Below, in pieces: positions 1-7,412 of a DNA stretch of 64,000 nucleotides (positions are counted from its first letter, which is position 1; the number at the start of each line of letters is the position of its first letter). The DNA is from CAWDVK01 sp963805715. GTDB taxonomy: Bacteria > Actinomycetota > Actinomycetes > Streptosporangiales > Streptosporangiaceae. The stretch spans positions 62,001 through 126,000 of the forward strand of contig CAWDVK010000001.1 in NCBI GenBank assembly GCA_963805715.1, in the 5' to 3' direction. The notes under the pieces were generated by a model. It had not been told where the DNA came from. It did not search any database and saw only the letters and a list, made by a program, of their open reading frames with translations. A program made the translations under genes and the position numbers.

Positions 1-3
1 CGC

Positions 4-1380
4 TCAGGTCTCCTGATCAGCCGCGGCGTCGTCGGCCCCGGCCCCGGTCGGCGGGTCCCCGGCCGGGCGCCGCGCCAGCTGCGCCGCCAGCTGATCACGC
101 TGCGCTGCCAGCCGGGGGCTGACCATGACCGGCACCTCCGCGGGCGCGCGCAGCAGCCGGGCGCCGGGCGGCAGCCAGCTGAGGCTGGCCGCGCACCGGC
201 GCTGAGCAGCGGCGAGCGGCTCGGCCGCGGCCAGCCGCCGGCCAGCGCGCATGACGGTGGTCAGCAGCGGCTGGCCGCCAGGCGGGGCCGGCTCGTCACT
301 GAGTGCCAGGACATCGCCATCGGAGCCGCGGTAGACCTGCTTGGCGCCCGGCTCGGTGACCTTGCCCGGCGAGAGCTTCATCACCGGCCGGCCGTCGTAG
401 GAGACCAGCTTGTACGCGCTGTCCAGATAGGGCGCGTCTGCGGATACTCCCATCCTGGTGCCCACGCCGTAGGCGTCGATGGGTGCCCGGCCGGCGACCA
501 GGGCGGCGATGGCGTACTCGTCGAGGCTGCCGCTGGCGAAGATCCGAGCGTCCGGCAGCCCCGCGTCATCCAGCATGCGGCGGGCCATCCGGGCCAGTCC
601 GGCCAGGTCGCCGGAATCTAGCCGGATGCCCACCGGGCCCGGCAGGCCCAGCCGTCGCGCCACCTCGATGGCGGCCCGGACGCCCTGCTCGGTGTCATAG
701 GTATCGACCAGGAACGTCGTCTTGCCGGGGAAATCCTCAGCAAAAGCCGTGAAGGCCGCTGTCTCGCTGCTGAAGGCCTCGATGAAGGAATGCGCCATGG
801 TTCCCGCGGCGGTCAGCCCGTAGCGGCGGGCAGCCTCGACGTTGCTGGTGGCCGAGAAGCCGGCGATCGCTGACGCGCGGGCCACGGCCATTCCCGCGTC
901 GATCCCCTGGGTGCGCCGGAAGGCGAAGTCGACCAGCTGCGCGCCGCCGGCCGCGAGCACGCACCTGGCCGCCTTCGTGGCCACGCTCGTCTGGAACGTC
1001 AGGTGATTCAGCAGCACGGTCTCGGCCAGTTGCGCCTCCGCCAGCGGCGCGGTCACCTCCAGCAGCGGCTCGCCGGCGAAGACGGTGGTTCCCTCGGGCA
1101 CGGCCCGTACCCCACCGGTGAACCTCAGCCGTGCGAACGCTGCCAGGGTGTCCTCGTCAAAGCCCTGAGCTCGGCGCAGGTACGCCAGATCGTCCCCGGT
1201 GAACGAGAAGCCCTCCAGGAACCGGAGGCAGTCCTCGAGCCCGGCCGCGACCAGGAAGCCGCGGTGAGCCGGCAGCCGGCGGACGAACAGGCTGAACGTG
1301 GCCGGAACCACCATGTCCCGGCGCAAGTAGCTCGCCGCCATGTTCAGCTCGTACAGATCGACCAGCAGCCCACCCGGCAC
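4..1380 (-). CDS. pncB: nicotinate phosphoribosyltransferase
   Basis: Cytoplasmic NAD-salvage enzyme that joins nicotinate to PRPP with ATP hydrolysis, giving nicotinate mononucleotide. The family signature is visible throughout: DLYELNMA at the N-terminus, GTMAHSFIEAF carrying the His that is phosphorylated in this family, FLVDTYDT, GIRLDSGDL, FASGSLDEY and YGVGTRMGVS. I chose the GTG at 1380, which has GGGAGG just upstream and leads straight into the conserved N-terminus. The frame stays open further upstream, but that extension is low-complexity and runs over a 21-bp tandem repeat. The resulting ~458 aa is normal for the family. It is divergent from a GNAT gene. The last ~60 residues are Pro/Ala-rich and poorly conserved. 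Confidence 0.93.
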   Translation of the reverse strand: MPGGLLVDLYELNMAASYLRRDMVVPATFSLFVRRLPAHRGFLVAAGLEDCLRFLEGFSFTGDDLAYLRRAQGFDEDTLAAFARLRFTGGVRAVPEGTTVFAGEPLLEVTAPLAEAQLAETVLLNHLTFQTSVATKAARCVLAAGGAQLVDFAFRRTQGIDAGMAVARASAIAGFSATSNVEAARRYGLTAAGTMAHSFIEAFSSETAAFTAFAEDFPGKTTFLVDTYDTEQGVRAAIEVARRLGLPGPVGIRLDSGDLAGLARMARRMLDDAGLPDARIFASGSLDEYAIAALVAGRAPIDAYGVGTRMGVSADAPYLDSAYKLVSYDGRPVMKLSPGKVTEPGAKQVYRGSDGDVLALSDEPAPPGGQPLLTTVMRAGRRLAAAEPLAAAQRRCAASLSWLPPGARLLRAPAEVPVMVSPRLAAQRDQLAAQLARRPAGDPPTGAGADDAAADQET

Positions 1381-1401
1381 GGGCCGCCTCCCTTCCCCCG
1401 G

Positions 1402-1443
1402 TCCCTCGGTATCGCCAGGGTATCCCTCGGTATCGCCAGGGTA
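1402..1443. repeat. two perfect 21-bp direct repeats in the pncB/GNAT promoter region
   Basis: Copies at 1402-1422 and 1423-1443 are identical and adjacent. Each begins TCCCTCGG and ends CCAGGGTA, and the centre of each is an imperfect dyad (CCCT...AGGG arms). The 21-bp period, two helical turns, puts both copies on the same DNA face. Because they sit between divergent starts at 1380 and 1488, they could be a duplicated operator. No regulator is identified. Confidence 0.6.
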
Positions 1444-1487
1444 ACTGCAGCGGATTCGCCGGGCCGGGCGGCGCGCATACTGGCAAC

Positions 1488-2078
1488 ATGGAGAGCCTGA
1501 CACCGCCTGAAGAGGTCCTGACCGATGGCCTGGTGACTTTGCGTCTCCCATCGGTCACAGATGCTGATGCCCTGGTCGGCTACGCCGCCGGGCAGGACGG
1601 CGGCCTGGGCGGGGCCTGGCTACCGGCGCTGAAGGCTGGCGCGTCCCGCGAGCACTGCCTGTGGATGATTGACGACTGGCTGGCCGGATGGTCGGGCGGC
1701 GGCAGCTATAACGGCCCGGCGCTCGTCCTGGAGAGCGGCCAGAGCCCGGCGCCCGTGGGGCTGGTCGGGTTCGTGCCCCGTGATGCGGGCACGATCGGGC
1801 TCGTCTTCGGCGTCGCGCCGTCCTGGCGAGGCAGGGGCCTGGCCACCCGGGCCGTCGTCCTGGCGGCCGACTGGCTGATCCGCGAGCGCGGCGCAGCGAT
1901 AGTGGAGCTTCGGATCGCGCCAGATTCCCCGGCCTGCCAGCGGGTCGCGGCGAAGGCGGGGTTCCGCGCGGCGGGGACGGTCAGCGGCGTCATCGAGGCG
2001 ACCGGCCAGGAGGTCGAGAACCTGCGCTACATCGCGGCCGCGAGCAAGCTCACCGCGTATCCGCGCGCGGCCGGCTGA
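1488..2078 (+). CDS. GNAT family N-acetyltransferase
   Basis: Acetyl-CoA-dependent N-acetyltransferase of the RimJ/RimL-like GNAT group, ~196 aa. The N-terminus (LVTLRLPSVTDADALVGY) matches the start of the RimJ/L fold. The acetyl-CoA site is visible as VAPSWRGRGLATRAV around residues 107-121, followed by ELRIAPDSPACQRVAAKAGF, the usual beta5-alpha4 segment. The substrate cannot be read from sequence. There is no good Shine-Dalgarno before the ATG at 1488, and a TACT-containing -10-like element lies only about 8 nt upstream, so the transcript may be leaderless. Its promoter region holds the duplicated 21-bp element shared with pncB. Confidence 0.85.
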   Translation: MESLTPPEEVLTDGLVTLRLPSVTDADALVGYAAGQDGGLGGAWLPALKAGASREHCLWMIDDWLAGWSGGGSYNGPALVLESGQSPAPVGLVGFVPRDAGTIGLVFGVAPSWRGRGLATRAVVLAADWLIRERGAAIVELRIAPDSPACQRVAAKAGFRAAGTVSGVIEATGQEVENLRYIAAASKLTAYPRAAG

Positions 2079-2148
2079 TGCGGCTAAACCGGCTGGTCCC
2101 GGCTGGTTCCGGGCTGGCTGGCGCCGCGCGAGCGCCGGGCCCTTCGGC

Positions 2149-2313
2149 AGGCCGGAGGCGACCTTCATCGATACCGCCTACGCGATTCACGGGGACACCG
2201 AGGTGCCGCTGCAGCCGGTCTCGCACGGCTGCGTGCGGATCCCGATGGATATCGCCCAGTTCTTCCACACCCTGGTACCGGTGCCGGGAACCCCGGTGTA
2301 CATCCGCGGCTGA
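2149..2313 (+). pseudogene. L,D-transpeptidase (YkuD) C-terminal remnant
   Basis: One frame ending at the TGA at 2311-2313 encodes the end of a YkuD catalytic domain. It reads IDTAYAIHGDTEVP, then VSHGCVRIP (the SHGC(V/I)R motif with the nucleophile Cys), then PGTPVYIRG as a normal C-terminus. Upstream of about 2149 this frame loses similarity and has no start or signal peptide, so only the last ~50 codons of a peptidoglycan 3-3 cross-linking enzyme remain. It is probably non-functional debris. A longer reading frame over the same bases in another phase is not convincing. Confidence 0.65.
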
Positions 2314-2449
2314 CGCCGGCCCTGCTCAGCGCCGAGCAGGAAAGGAAATCCCGCAGACCAGGCCGTTGGTCCCTTCTGCGCCGGGCGGGCAGCCGATGGA
2401 ATAAGAGTGAGGCCTGCAAGGCCGCAGGCCGGGCCGGAAGGAAGCAAAG

Positions 2450-3301
2450 ATGACTCGCCGCGAAGCACATCTTGACTCCATGCTCCGGCATCTCGGAGCC
2501 ACGTACTACCAGACGCTCCACGGTCAGGCCACCCCGTCGGACGTCCGGCGGGCGCTTGAGTCTGTCGAGGCACAGCACGGGCATGAGCACGAACCTGGCC
2601 ACTCCCGCCAGCACCACCGTCGCGGCCGCTGGCGCATCCGCAACGTCATGACGACCGAGGTGGTCGCGATCGACCAGGCAACGTCCTACAAGGAAATCGC
2701 CCGGCTGATGACCGAGCAGCAAGTGAACGCCCTGCCCGTGGTGACGCCGGACGGTCATGTGGCCGGCATGGTCTCGGAGGCCGACGTGCTGCGGAAGGAG
2801 GAGCGCAACTTCCGGCGGCTGGGCACCGGCCTGCCGGCTCGCAGCCGCGCCGAGAAAGCGCAGGCCGAGGCCGGCAACGCCGGCGAGCTGATGACCTCGC
2901 CGGTGATCACGATTCACCCGGACGCACCGCTCGGCGCTGCCGCGAGGCTGATGAACGCGCATCGGATCAGGCTTCTGCCTGTGGTGAATGCCTCCGGCAA
3001 GTTGATCGGCATCGTCAGCCGGCGCGATCTGCTCAGCGTGTTCTTCCGCCCGGACGAGGAGATCGCCGCGGAAGTCCGCGAACTGCTGACCGGCCTGCTG
3101 CTGGCCGAGCCCGAGGACATCGAGGTGCAGGTCAGGGACGGAGTGGTGACCCTGGTCGGCACGCTGGCCAGGGAAGACCTGATCCCGGCAGCCCGGCGGC
3201 TCACGTCGGACGTGGACGGCGTGGTGACGGTCAACAGCGAGCTGACCGGCCCGGCAGCCGCGACAGCCGAGACGCCTTCCGGGGCCTCTTCCACGACCTG
3301 A
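2450..3301 (+). CDS. CBS-CBS-BON domain protein
   Basis: Soluble protein of 283 aa. A ~60-residue N-terminal region with a His/Arg-rich stretch precedes CBS1 (about 65-120, VMTTEVVAIDQA ... VSEADVLRKEE), CBS2 (about 145-200, LMTSPVITIHPDA ... VSRRDLL) and a BON domain (about 210-270, RDGVVTLVGTLARED ... VTVNSEL). CBS pairs bind adenylate nucleotides; BON is a small alpha/beta module thought to bind membranes or phospholipids. GGAAGG precedes the ATG. It sits immediately upstream of the V/A-ATPase operon, and a second protein of the same architecture closes the operon on the other strand, so a nucleotide-sensing role linked to the ATPase is plausible but inferred. Confidence 0.85.
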   Translation: MTRREAHLDSMLRHLGATYYQTLHGQATPSDVRRALESVEAQHGHEHEPGHSRQHHRRGRWRIRNVMTTEVVAIDQATSYKEIARLMTEQQVNALPVVTPDGHVAGMVSEADVLRKEERNFRRLGTGLPARSRAEKAQAEAGNAGELMTSPVITIHPDAPLGAAARLMNAHRIRLLPVVNASGKLIGIVSRRDLLSVFFRPDEEIAAEVRELLTGLLLAEPEDIEVQVRDGVVTLVGTLAREDLIPAARRLTSDVDGVVTVNSELTGPAAATAETPSGASSTT

Positions 3302-3410
3302 GTGCCGCTGCGCCGGCGGCGGCGACGCGCGGCCCGCTGGCGGCAGCAGGTCCTGGCACATTCCGTGCAGGCGATGGTGACGGCGTGCTCGACAGGTGGA
3401 GGAGGTGGGC

Positions 3411-3875
3411 GTGCCGCAACTGCGTGACTTTCTGGACCGGTTCCGGCCCGCAGGCGCTCCCGGCGCCATCGCCCGGGCCGCGGTGCCGTCTGGCCGGTCC
3501 CGCCAGGTGGCAGAGCTGAGTCCGGTGCTGGACCTGCTCGGCGGCACGCAGGCAGAGTGCGAGCAGGTGATCGCCCAGGCCGGGCGGGACGCGGTGCGGA
3601 TCGTGGCCGAGGCCAGGGCGCAGGCGGCAGCGGTCGCCGCCGAGGCTGAGCGCCGCGCTCGCTCGGCCGGCGATGAGGCGGCCCGGCAGGTCGTGGACGC
3701 CGCCCGTGCCGACGCCCGCCAGGCCCTAGATGCCGCCGCTCAGCAGGCGGCACGGGAGCGCCAGCTCGCCACGCAGCGGATTCCCGCGCTAGTCAGCAGG
3801 GCTGTTGACCTGGTCCGGGCGCTGCCAGCGGATGGCTGGGCCCCAGCAGGCCATGACCCCGGCGGCCGGCCGTGA
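3411..3875 (+). CDS. V/A-type ATPase peripheral-stalk subunit (G/H-like)
   Basis: First gene of the V/A-ATPase operon, ~154 aa. From about residue 45 it is an Ala/Arg/Glu-rich heptad-like helix (QAGRDAVRIVAEARAQAAAV and onward), the long coiled coil expected of the stator subunit that pairs with subunit E. I prefer the GTG at 3411, which has GGAGGAGG 5 nt upstream; an in-frame GTG at 3396 would overlap that ribosome site. Sequence identity in this family is low, so the call rests on coiled-coil character, size and first position before C-I-K-F-E-A-B-D. Confidence 0.7.
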   Translation: MPQLRDFLDRFRPAGAPGAIARAAVPSGRSRQVAELSPVLDLLGGTQAECEQVIAQAGRDAVRIVAEARAQAAAVAAEAERRARSAGDEAARQVVDAARADARQALDAAAQQAARERQLATQRIPALVSRAVDLVRALPADGWAPAGHDPGGRP

Positions 3876-3885
3876 GCACGGCGCC

Positions 3886-4809
3886 GTGAGCGCGGGATGG
3901 GTAGCCGGCAGCGTCCGGGCCAGGGCGCTGGCCCGCCGCCGCGTCGGCGCAGGCCCGGCCCGGCAGCTGGCGGCGTCGGGGTCGCTGCGCGAGGCGCTGG
4001 CGGCACTGGAGGCTACCTGCTACGGCCGCGAGATCCGGGCGGCGCAGCCGCTCGCCGAAGCGCAGAACGCGGTGGCCAGCACCATCTTGTGGGACATGCG
4101 GGTGCTCGCCGGGTGGCTGCCGCGCGGCGGCGTCTCGCTGCTGCGGACCCTGGCCGGCTGGTTCGAGATCGCCAACGTCGACGAGCTGCTGGCGCAGCTG
4201 GCGGGCCAGCCGGCCAGCCCGGCGTTCGAGCTCGGCGCGCTGGCCACGGCCTGGCCGCAGCTGCGCGATGCGGCGAGCCCGGCGGCGCTGCGAACGGCGC
4301 TGGGCCGCTCGGCCTGGCGGGACCCCGGTGACGACACGGAGCTGGCTATCCGGCTCGGCATGCGCGCTCGCTGGGCAGCCAGGATCGCTGGCTGCGGCGA
4401 CCCGGCGCGGACCTGGGCGGCGGGCGCGGCCGCGCTGCTGGCGGCCGCAGAGCAATTCGCGCAGGGCCGTCCGCTTTCCCCGGTTTTCCTCGCCAGCACC
4501 GCCGGGCTGCTCGGCCAGCCGCCTGCTGAGCCGGTAGCGCTCGACAAGCTGGCCGGGCGGCTGCCGGGCCGGGCCCGGTGGGCACTGGACGGCGTCCGCA
4601 CCGCCGAGGACCTGTGGCGAGCGGAGGCAGCCTGGTGGGCGCGGGTCGAGCGAGATGGCTTCATGCTGCTGCGGACGTCCGGCCTGGATAGCGGGCCCGT
4701 GCTCGGCGCCGTGGCCGTGCTGGCGGCGGACGCCTGGCGGGTGCGGGCGGCCCTAGAGGCCGCGGCCCGCGGCGGAGGCGCGCTGGAGGCCTACGATGCG
4801 GTGGCCTGA
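3886..4809 (+). CDS. ntpC: V/A-type ATPase subunit C (d-like)
   Basis: Central-stalk socket linking the rotor D/F axle to the membrane ring, ~307 aa from GTG 3886. The N-terminus (GWVAGSVRARALARRR) fits the VRAR start of subunit C. Recognisable blocks are ASTILWDMRVLAGWLP around residue 65 and LRTLAGWFEIANVDEL around 85, typical of the three-lobed helical fold. In-frame starts at 3853 and 3805 are possible but have weaker context and lie inside the previous gene. The 3' end overlaps subunit I by 14 nt, implying translational coupling. Confidence 0.82.
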   Translation: MSAGWVAGSVRARALARRRVGAGPARQLAASGSLREALAALEATCYGREIRAAQPLAEAQNAVASTILWDMRVLAGWLPRGGVSLLRTLAGWFEIANVDELLAQLAGQPASPAFELGALATAWPQLRDAASPAALRTALGRSAWRDPGDDTELAIRLGMRARWAARIAGCGDPARTWAAGAAALLAAAEQFAQGRPLSPVFLASTAGLLGQPPAEPVALDKLAGRLPGRARWALDGVRTAEDLWRAEAAWWARVERDGFMLLRTSGLDSGPVLGAVAVLAADAWRVRAALEAAARGGGALEAYDAVA

Positions 4810-6241
4810 GACCGCCGCGCCGGTCCGCATGCGGCGCATCGCGCTGGTCGCCCCGGCCGAGTCGCTGCGCCAGGTGCTGGTTCGTGTCGCCGAGGCGGGC
4901 GCGGCGGAGATCGACCAGGGCGATAGAGGGCAGAGCGCGCCCGGCGATGCGGCCCGGCGGCTGCAGCGCGCCGGGCAGGCAGTAACCGGACCGGCGCTGT
5001 CGCGCGATCTGCCCGACCTCGGCCAGCTCGAGCTGGCCGGCCGTTATGACCTGGTGGCCGGCGAGGCGCAGCTGGAGGCGCGCGCCGCCGCGGCAGTCCG
5101 GCAGTCAGGAGCTGCGGCCCTGGCCGGCTGGGTGCCCGCCGGGCGCGTGGCCGGGCTCGCGGCCAGCGTCGCCGCGGCGGGCGGCGCGGTCGTTCCGCTG
5201 CGCTATCCGCGCGGAGCGCAGGCCCCCACGCTGCTGGCCGGCCCGGCCATTCGCAGGTCGCTGACGCCGCTGGTGCAGACGTACGGCACCGTGCCCTACG
5301 CCGACCTCGACCCGACCTGGCTGGCCTGGGCCAGCTACGTCCTGATGTTCGGGATGATGTTCGGCGACGCCGGCCAGGGGGTGCTGCTGGTCGCGGCGGC
5401 CGTGGGGCTGCGGGCCGGCTGGCCGCGCTGGGCGCGCCGGTTCCGCGGGGCCTGGCCGTTCGTGGGCGGCGCCGGGGTGGCCGCGACTGGTTTCGGCTTC
5501 CTCTACGGCGAGTGCTTCGGCCCGACCGGCCTGCTGCCCGCGATCTGGCTCAACCCGCTGAGCAGCCCGGTCACGCTGCTGGTGGTTGCGGTCGGCGCCG
5601 GCGCCATCCTGCTGGCCGGGGCATACGCGCTGGGCACCGTGAACCGGTGGCGGGAAGGCGGCTGGCCGGCCGCGCTATATGCGCCGTCGGGCGTCGCGGG
5701 GACATCGCTGTTCCTCGGCATCGCGATCCTGGCAGGCGGCTGGCACCTGCACCTCGCCCCGCTGCTCGCCGTCGGCGGTTTCGTCGCGCTGGCCGGGCTG
5801 ACGCTCGGCTTCACCGGCTTCCTGGCCGAGGCGGGCGGCGGCGCGGCCGGGCTGGCCCAGGCGTCGGTCGAGCTCTTCGACCTGGTGGTCCGGCTGGGGT
5901 CCAACGTCGTGTCGTTCGCCCGACTGGCCGCCTTCGGGCTCACCCATGCCGCGCTCGGGCTGGTGGTGTGGGAAGGCACCCGGGCCCTGTGGCACCGCGG
6001 CGGCGGGGCGGCGATCGCCGCCGTCGCGGTCTTCGTCGCCGGCACCGCGCTGGCGTTCAGCCTGGAGGCGCTGGTGGCCGCCATCCAGGCGCTGCGGCTG
6101 GAGTACTACGAGCTGTTCTCGCGGATCTTCGTCACGCAGGGCCGGCTGTTCAGGCCGTGGCACCTGCCGGTCACGACCGGCGATGAAGCTTCCGTTCTGC
6201 CTGGTGTCGATGGTCTGAACGTGAAAGAAGGTGTGTCATGA
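4796..6241 (+). CDS. ntpI: V/A-type ATPase subunit I (a-like stator, proton half-channels)
   Basis: Membrane subunit that carries protons past the c-ring and anchors the peripheral stalks. The N-terminal cytoplasmic part spans residues 1-170; the C-terminal half has about seven hydrophobic segments starting near MFGMMFGDAGQGVLLV (~180), a very characteristic subunit-I block. The later helices include VVRLGSNVVSFARLAAFGLT, with the essential half-channel Arg in the SFARL block, and the terminal ALVAAIQALRLEYYELFSR. At 481 aa it is shorter than the usual 600-700; the shortfall is in the cytoplasmic domain. An alternative start is ATG 4829. The stop overlaps the next start (ATGA). Confidence 0.92.
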   Translation: MRWPETAAPVRMRRIALVAPAESLRQVLVRVAEAGAAEIDQGDRGQSAPGDAARRLQRAGQAVTGPALSRDLPDLGQLELAGRYDLVAGEAQLEARAAAAVRQSGAAALAGWVPAGRVAGLAASVAAAGGAVVPLRYPRGAQAPTLLAGPAIRRSLTPLVQTYGTVPYADLDPTWLAWASYVLMFGMMFGDAGQGVLLVAAAVGLRAGWPRWARRFRGAWPFVGGAGVAATGFGFLYGECFGPTGLLPAIWLNPLSSPVTLLVVAVGAGAILLAGAYALGTVNRWREGGWPAALYAPSGVAGTSLFLGIAILAGGWHLHLAPLLAVGGFVALAGLTLGFTGFLAEAGGGAAGLAQASVELFDLVVRLGSNVVSFARLAAFGLTHAALGLVVWEGTRALWHRGGGAAIAAVAVFVAGTALAFSLEALVAAIQALRLEYYELFSRIFVTQGRLFRPWHLPVTTGDEASVLPGVDGLNVKEGVS

Positions 6242-6666
6242 CTGCCTGGCTGATCGGGCTGCCCCTGATTGCCGTCCCTGCCGTGACGGCAGGCCTGGCC
6301 GCGCGGCGCGGGCGCCGGGCGGGCTACGTTCTCGCCGGGCTAGGGGCGCTGCTGCTGATCGGTGCGGTCGTCCTGCTCGCCGTCGCGGCGTCGGCCGGGC
6401 CGGCGGCCGCGGCGGCCGGAGGGACCGCGACGGTCGCCGGGACCGCCGCGGGCGGCAACTCGGCGGCCCTGCTCGGCGCGGCGATCGCCGTGGCCGGGTC
6501 CACGATCGGCGCGGGCATCGCCGTCGCCTACACCGGCGCCGCGGCCCTGGCGGTCATGAGCGAGCGGCCTGAGCTGTTCGGCCGGGCCATGGTCATCGTC
6601 GGACTGGCCGAGGGCATCGCGATCTACGGCCTGATCATCGGGATCATCCTGATCGGGAAGTCGTGA
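6238..6666 (+). CDS. ntpK: V/A-type ATPase subunit K (proteolipid c-ring subunit)
   Basis: Rotor ring proteolipid of 142 aa with four predicted membrane helices. The C-terminal hairpin is canonical: LGAAIAVAGSTIGAGIAVAY, a polar loop (MSERPELFGRA), then VIVGLAEGIAIYGLIIGIIL with the proton-carrying Glu in GLAEG. The first two helices do not resemble a second c hairpin and lack an equivalent carboxylate. Each protomer therefore appears to hold one ion site plus two extra N-terminal helices. Absence of a clear sodium-site signature suggests protons, which is inference. Confidence 0.92.
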   Translation: MTAWLIGLPLIAVPAVTAGLAARRGRRAGYVLAGLGALLLIGAVVLLAVAASAGPAAAAAGGTATVAGTAAGGNSAALLGAAIAVAGSTIGAGIAVAYTGAAALAVMSERPELFGRAMVIVGLAEGIAIYGLIIGIILIGKS

Positions 6667-6672
6667 CCGTCG

Positions 6673-6894
6673 ATGTCCACGGTCGCTGTCATCGGCGAGG
6701 ACCTGCGGGTCCAGGGCTTCGCCCTGGCCGGCGCCGCTGTATACCCGGCCGGCAGCGAGGAGGAGGCGCGCCGGGCCTGGCTCTCGCTGCCAGGCGACGT
6801 CGCGGTGGTCATCCTGACCGCCCGGGCGGCGGGCTGGCTCAGCGACGCGCTGCCGGCCCGCGGCGACGTGCTGCCGGTGGTGATGCCGGCATGA
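6673..6894 (+). CDS. V/A-type ATPase subunit F
   Basis: Small rotor protein of 73 aa that clips onto the D axle. MSTVAVIGEDLRVQGFALAG is the classic start of subunit F, and VAVVILTARAAGWLS is the second beta strand/helix of its Rossmann-like fold. It lies between K and E as in other bacterial V/A operons, 6 nt after K, and its stop overlaps the E start (ATGA). It is shorter than many homologues (~100 aa); the C-terminal arm that inserts into AB in inhibitory states looks reduced. Confidence 0.85.
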   Translation: MSTVAVIGEDLRVQGFALAGAAVYPAGSEEEARRAWLSLPGDVAVVILTARAAGWLSDALPARGDVLPVVMPA

Positions 6895-7412
6895 CGCTCC
6901 TGGCTGACCAGCAGGCCGCTCTCGCGCCGGTCCGCGCCGCGATGCTGGAACGCGCCGCCGCCCGCGCTGACCGGATGATCGCGGACGCCCGCCGCCAGGC
7001 GGACCTGATCACGGCTCAGGCCCGCCGCGACGCCGCGGAGTCCGTCGCGGCGGGACGGGCCGGCGGGCGTGCCCGGGCCGCGGCCATGGCAGCTGGCGAG
7101 CGGCGCCGCAGCCGCCACGAGGCCCGCTTCCTCCTGCTCAGCGCCCGGCGCGATGCTCGCGATGAGCTGATCAGCCAGGCCCGCGAGGCGATCGTGCGGC
7201 TGCGCGATGAACCGGGCTACGGCGAGCTTCGCGATCGGCTCGTCAGGCTGGCCCTAGCGGCCGCGGGACCGGACGCGACGGTCACCGAGCACCCCGCAGG
7301 CGGCGTCGTCGCCCGCGCCGCCGGGCTGCTGGTCGACTGCTCGCTGCCCCGGCTGGCCGACCGGGCCGTCGAGGCGCTCGGCGACGACCTGCGCGACCTG
7401 TGGGTGCCGTGA
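6891..7412 (+). CDS. ntpE: V/A-type ATPase subunit E (peripheral stalk)
   Basis: Stator subunit of 173 aa. Residues 1-100 form a charged amphipathic helix (RAAARADRMIADARRQADLI), pairing with the G/H-like subunit. The C-terminal globular domain (about 105-173) contains DELISQAREAIVRLRDEPGY and ends with the conserved pattern GGVVARAAGLLVDCSLPRLA. The ATG at 6891 overlaps the F stop. A longer in-frame extension upstream reads through F in another phase and is rejected. The stop overlaps the subunit A GTG. Confidence 0.85.
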   Translation: MTLLADQQAALAPVRAAMLERAAARADRMIADARRQADLITAQARRDAAESVAAGRAGGRARAAAMAAGERRRSRHEARFLLLSARRDARDELISQAREAIVRLRDEPGYGELRDRLVRLALAAAGPDATVTEHPAGGVVARAAGLLVDCSLPRLADRAVEALGDDLRDLWVP

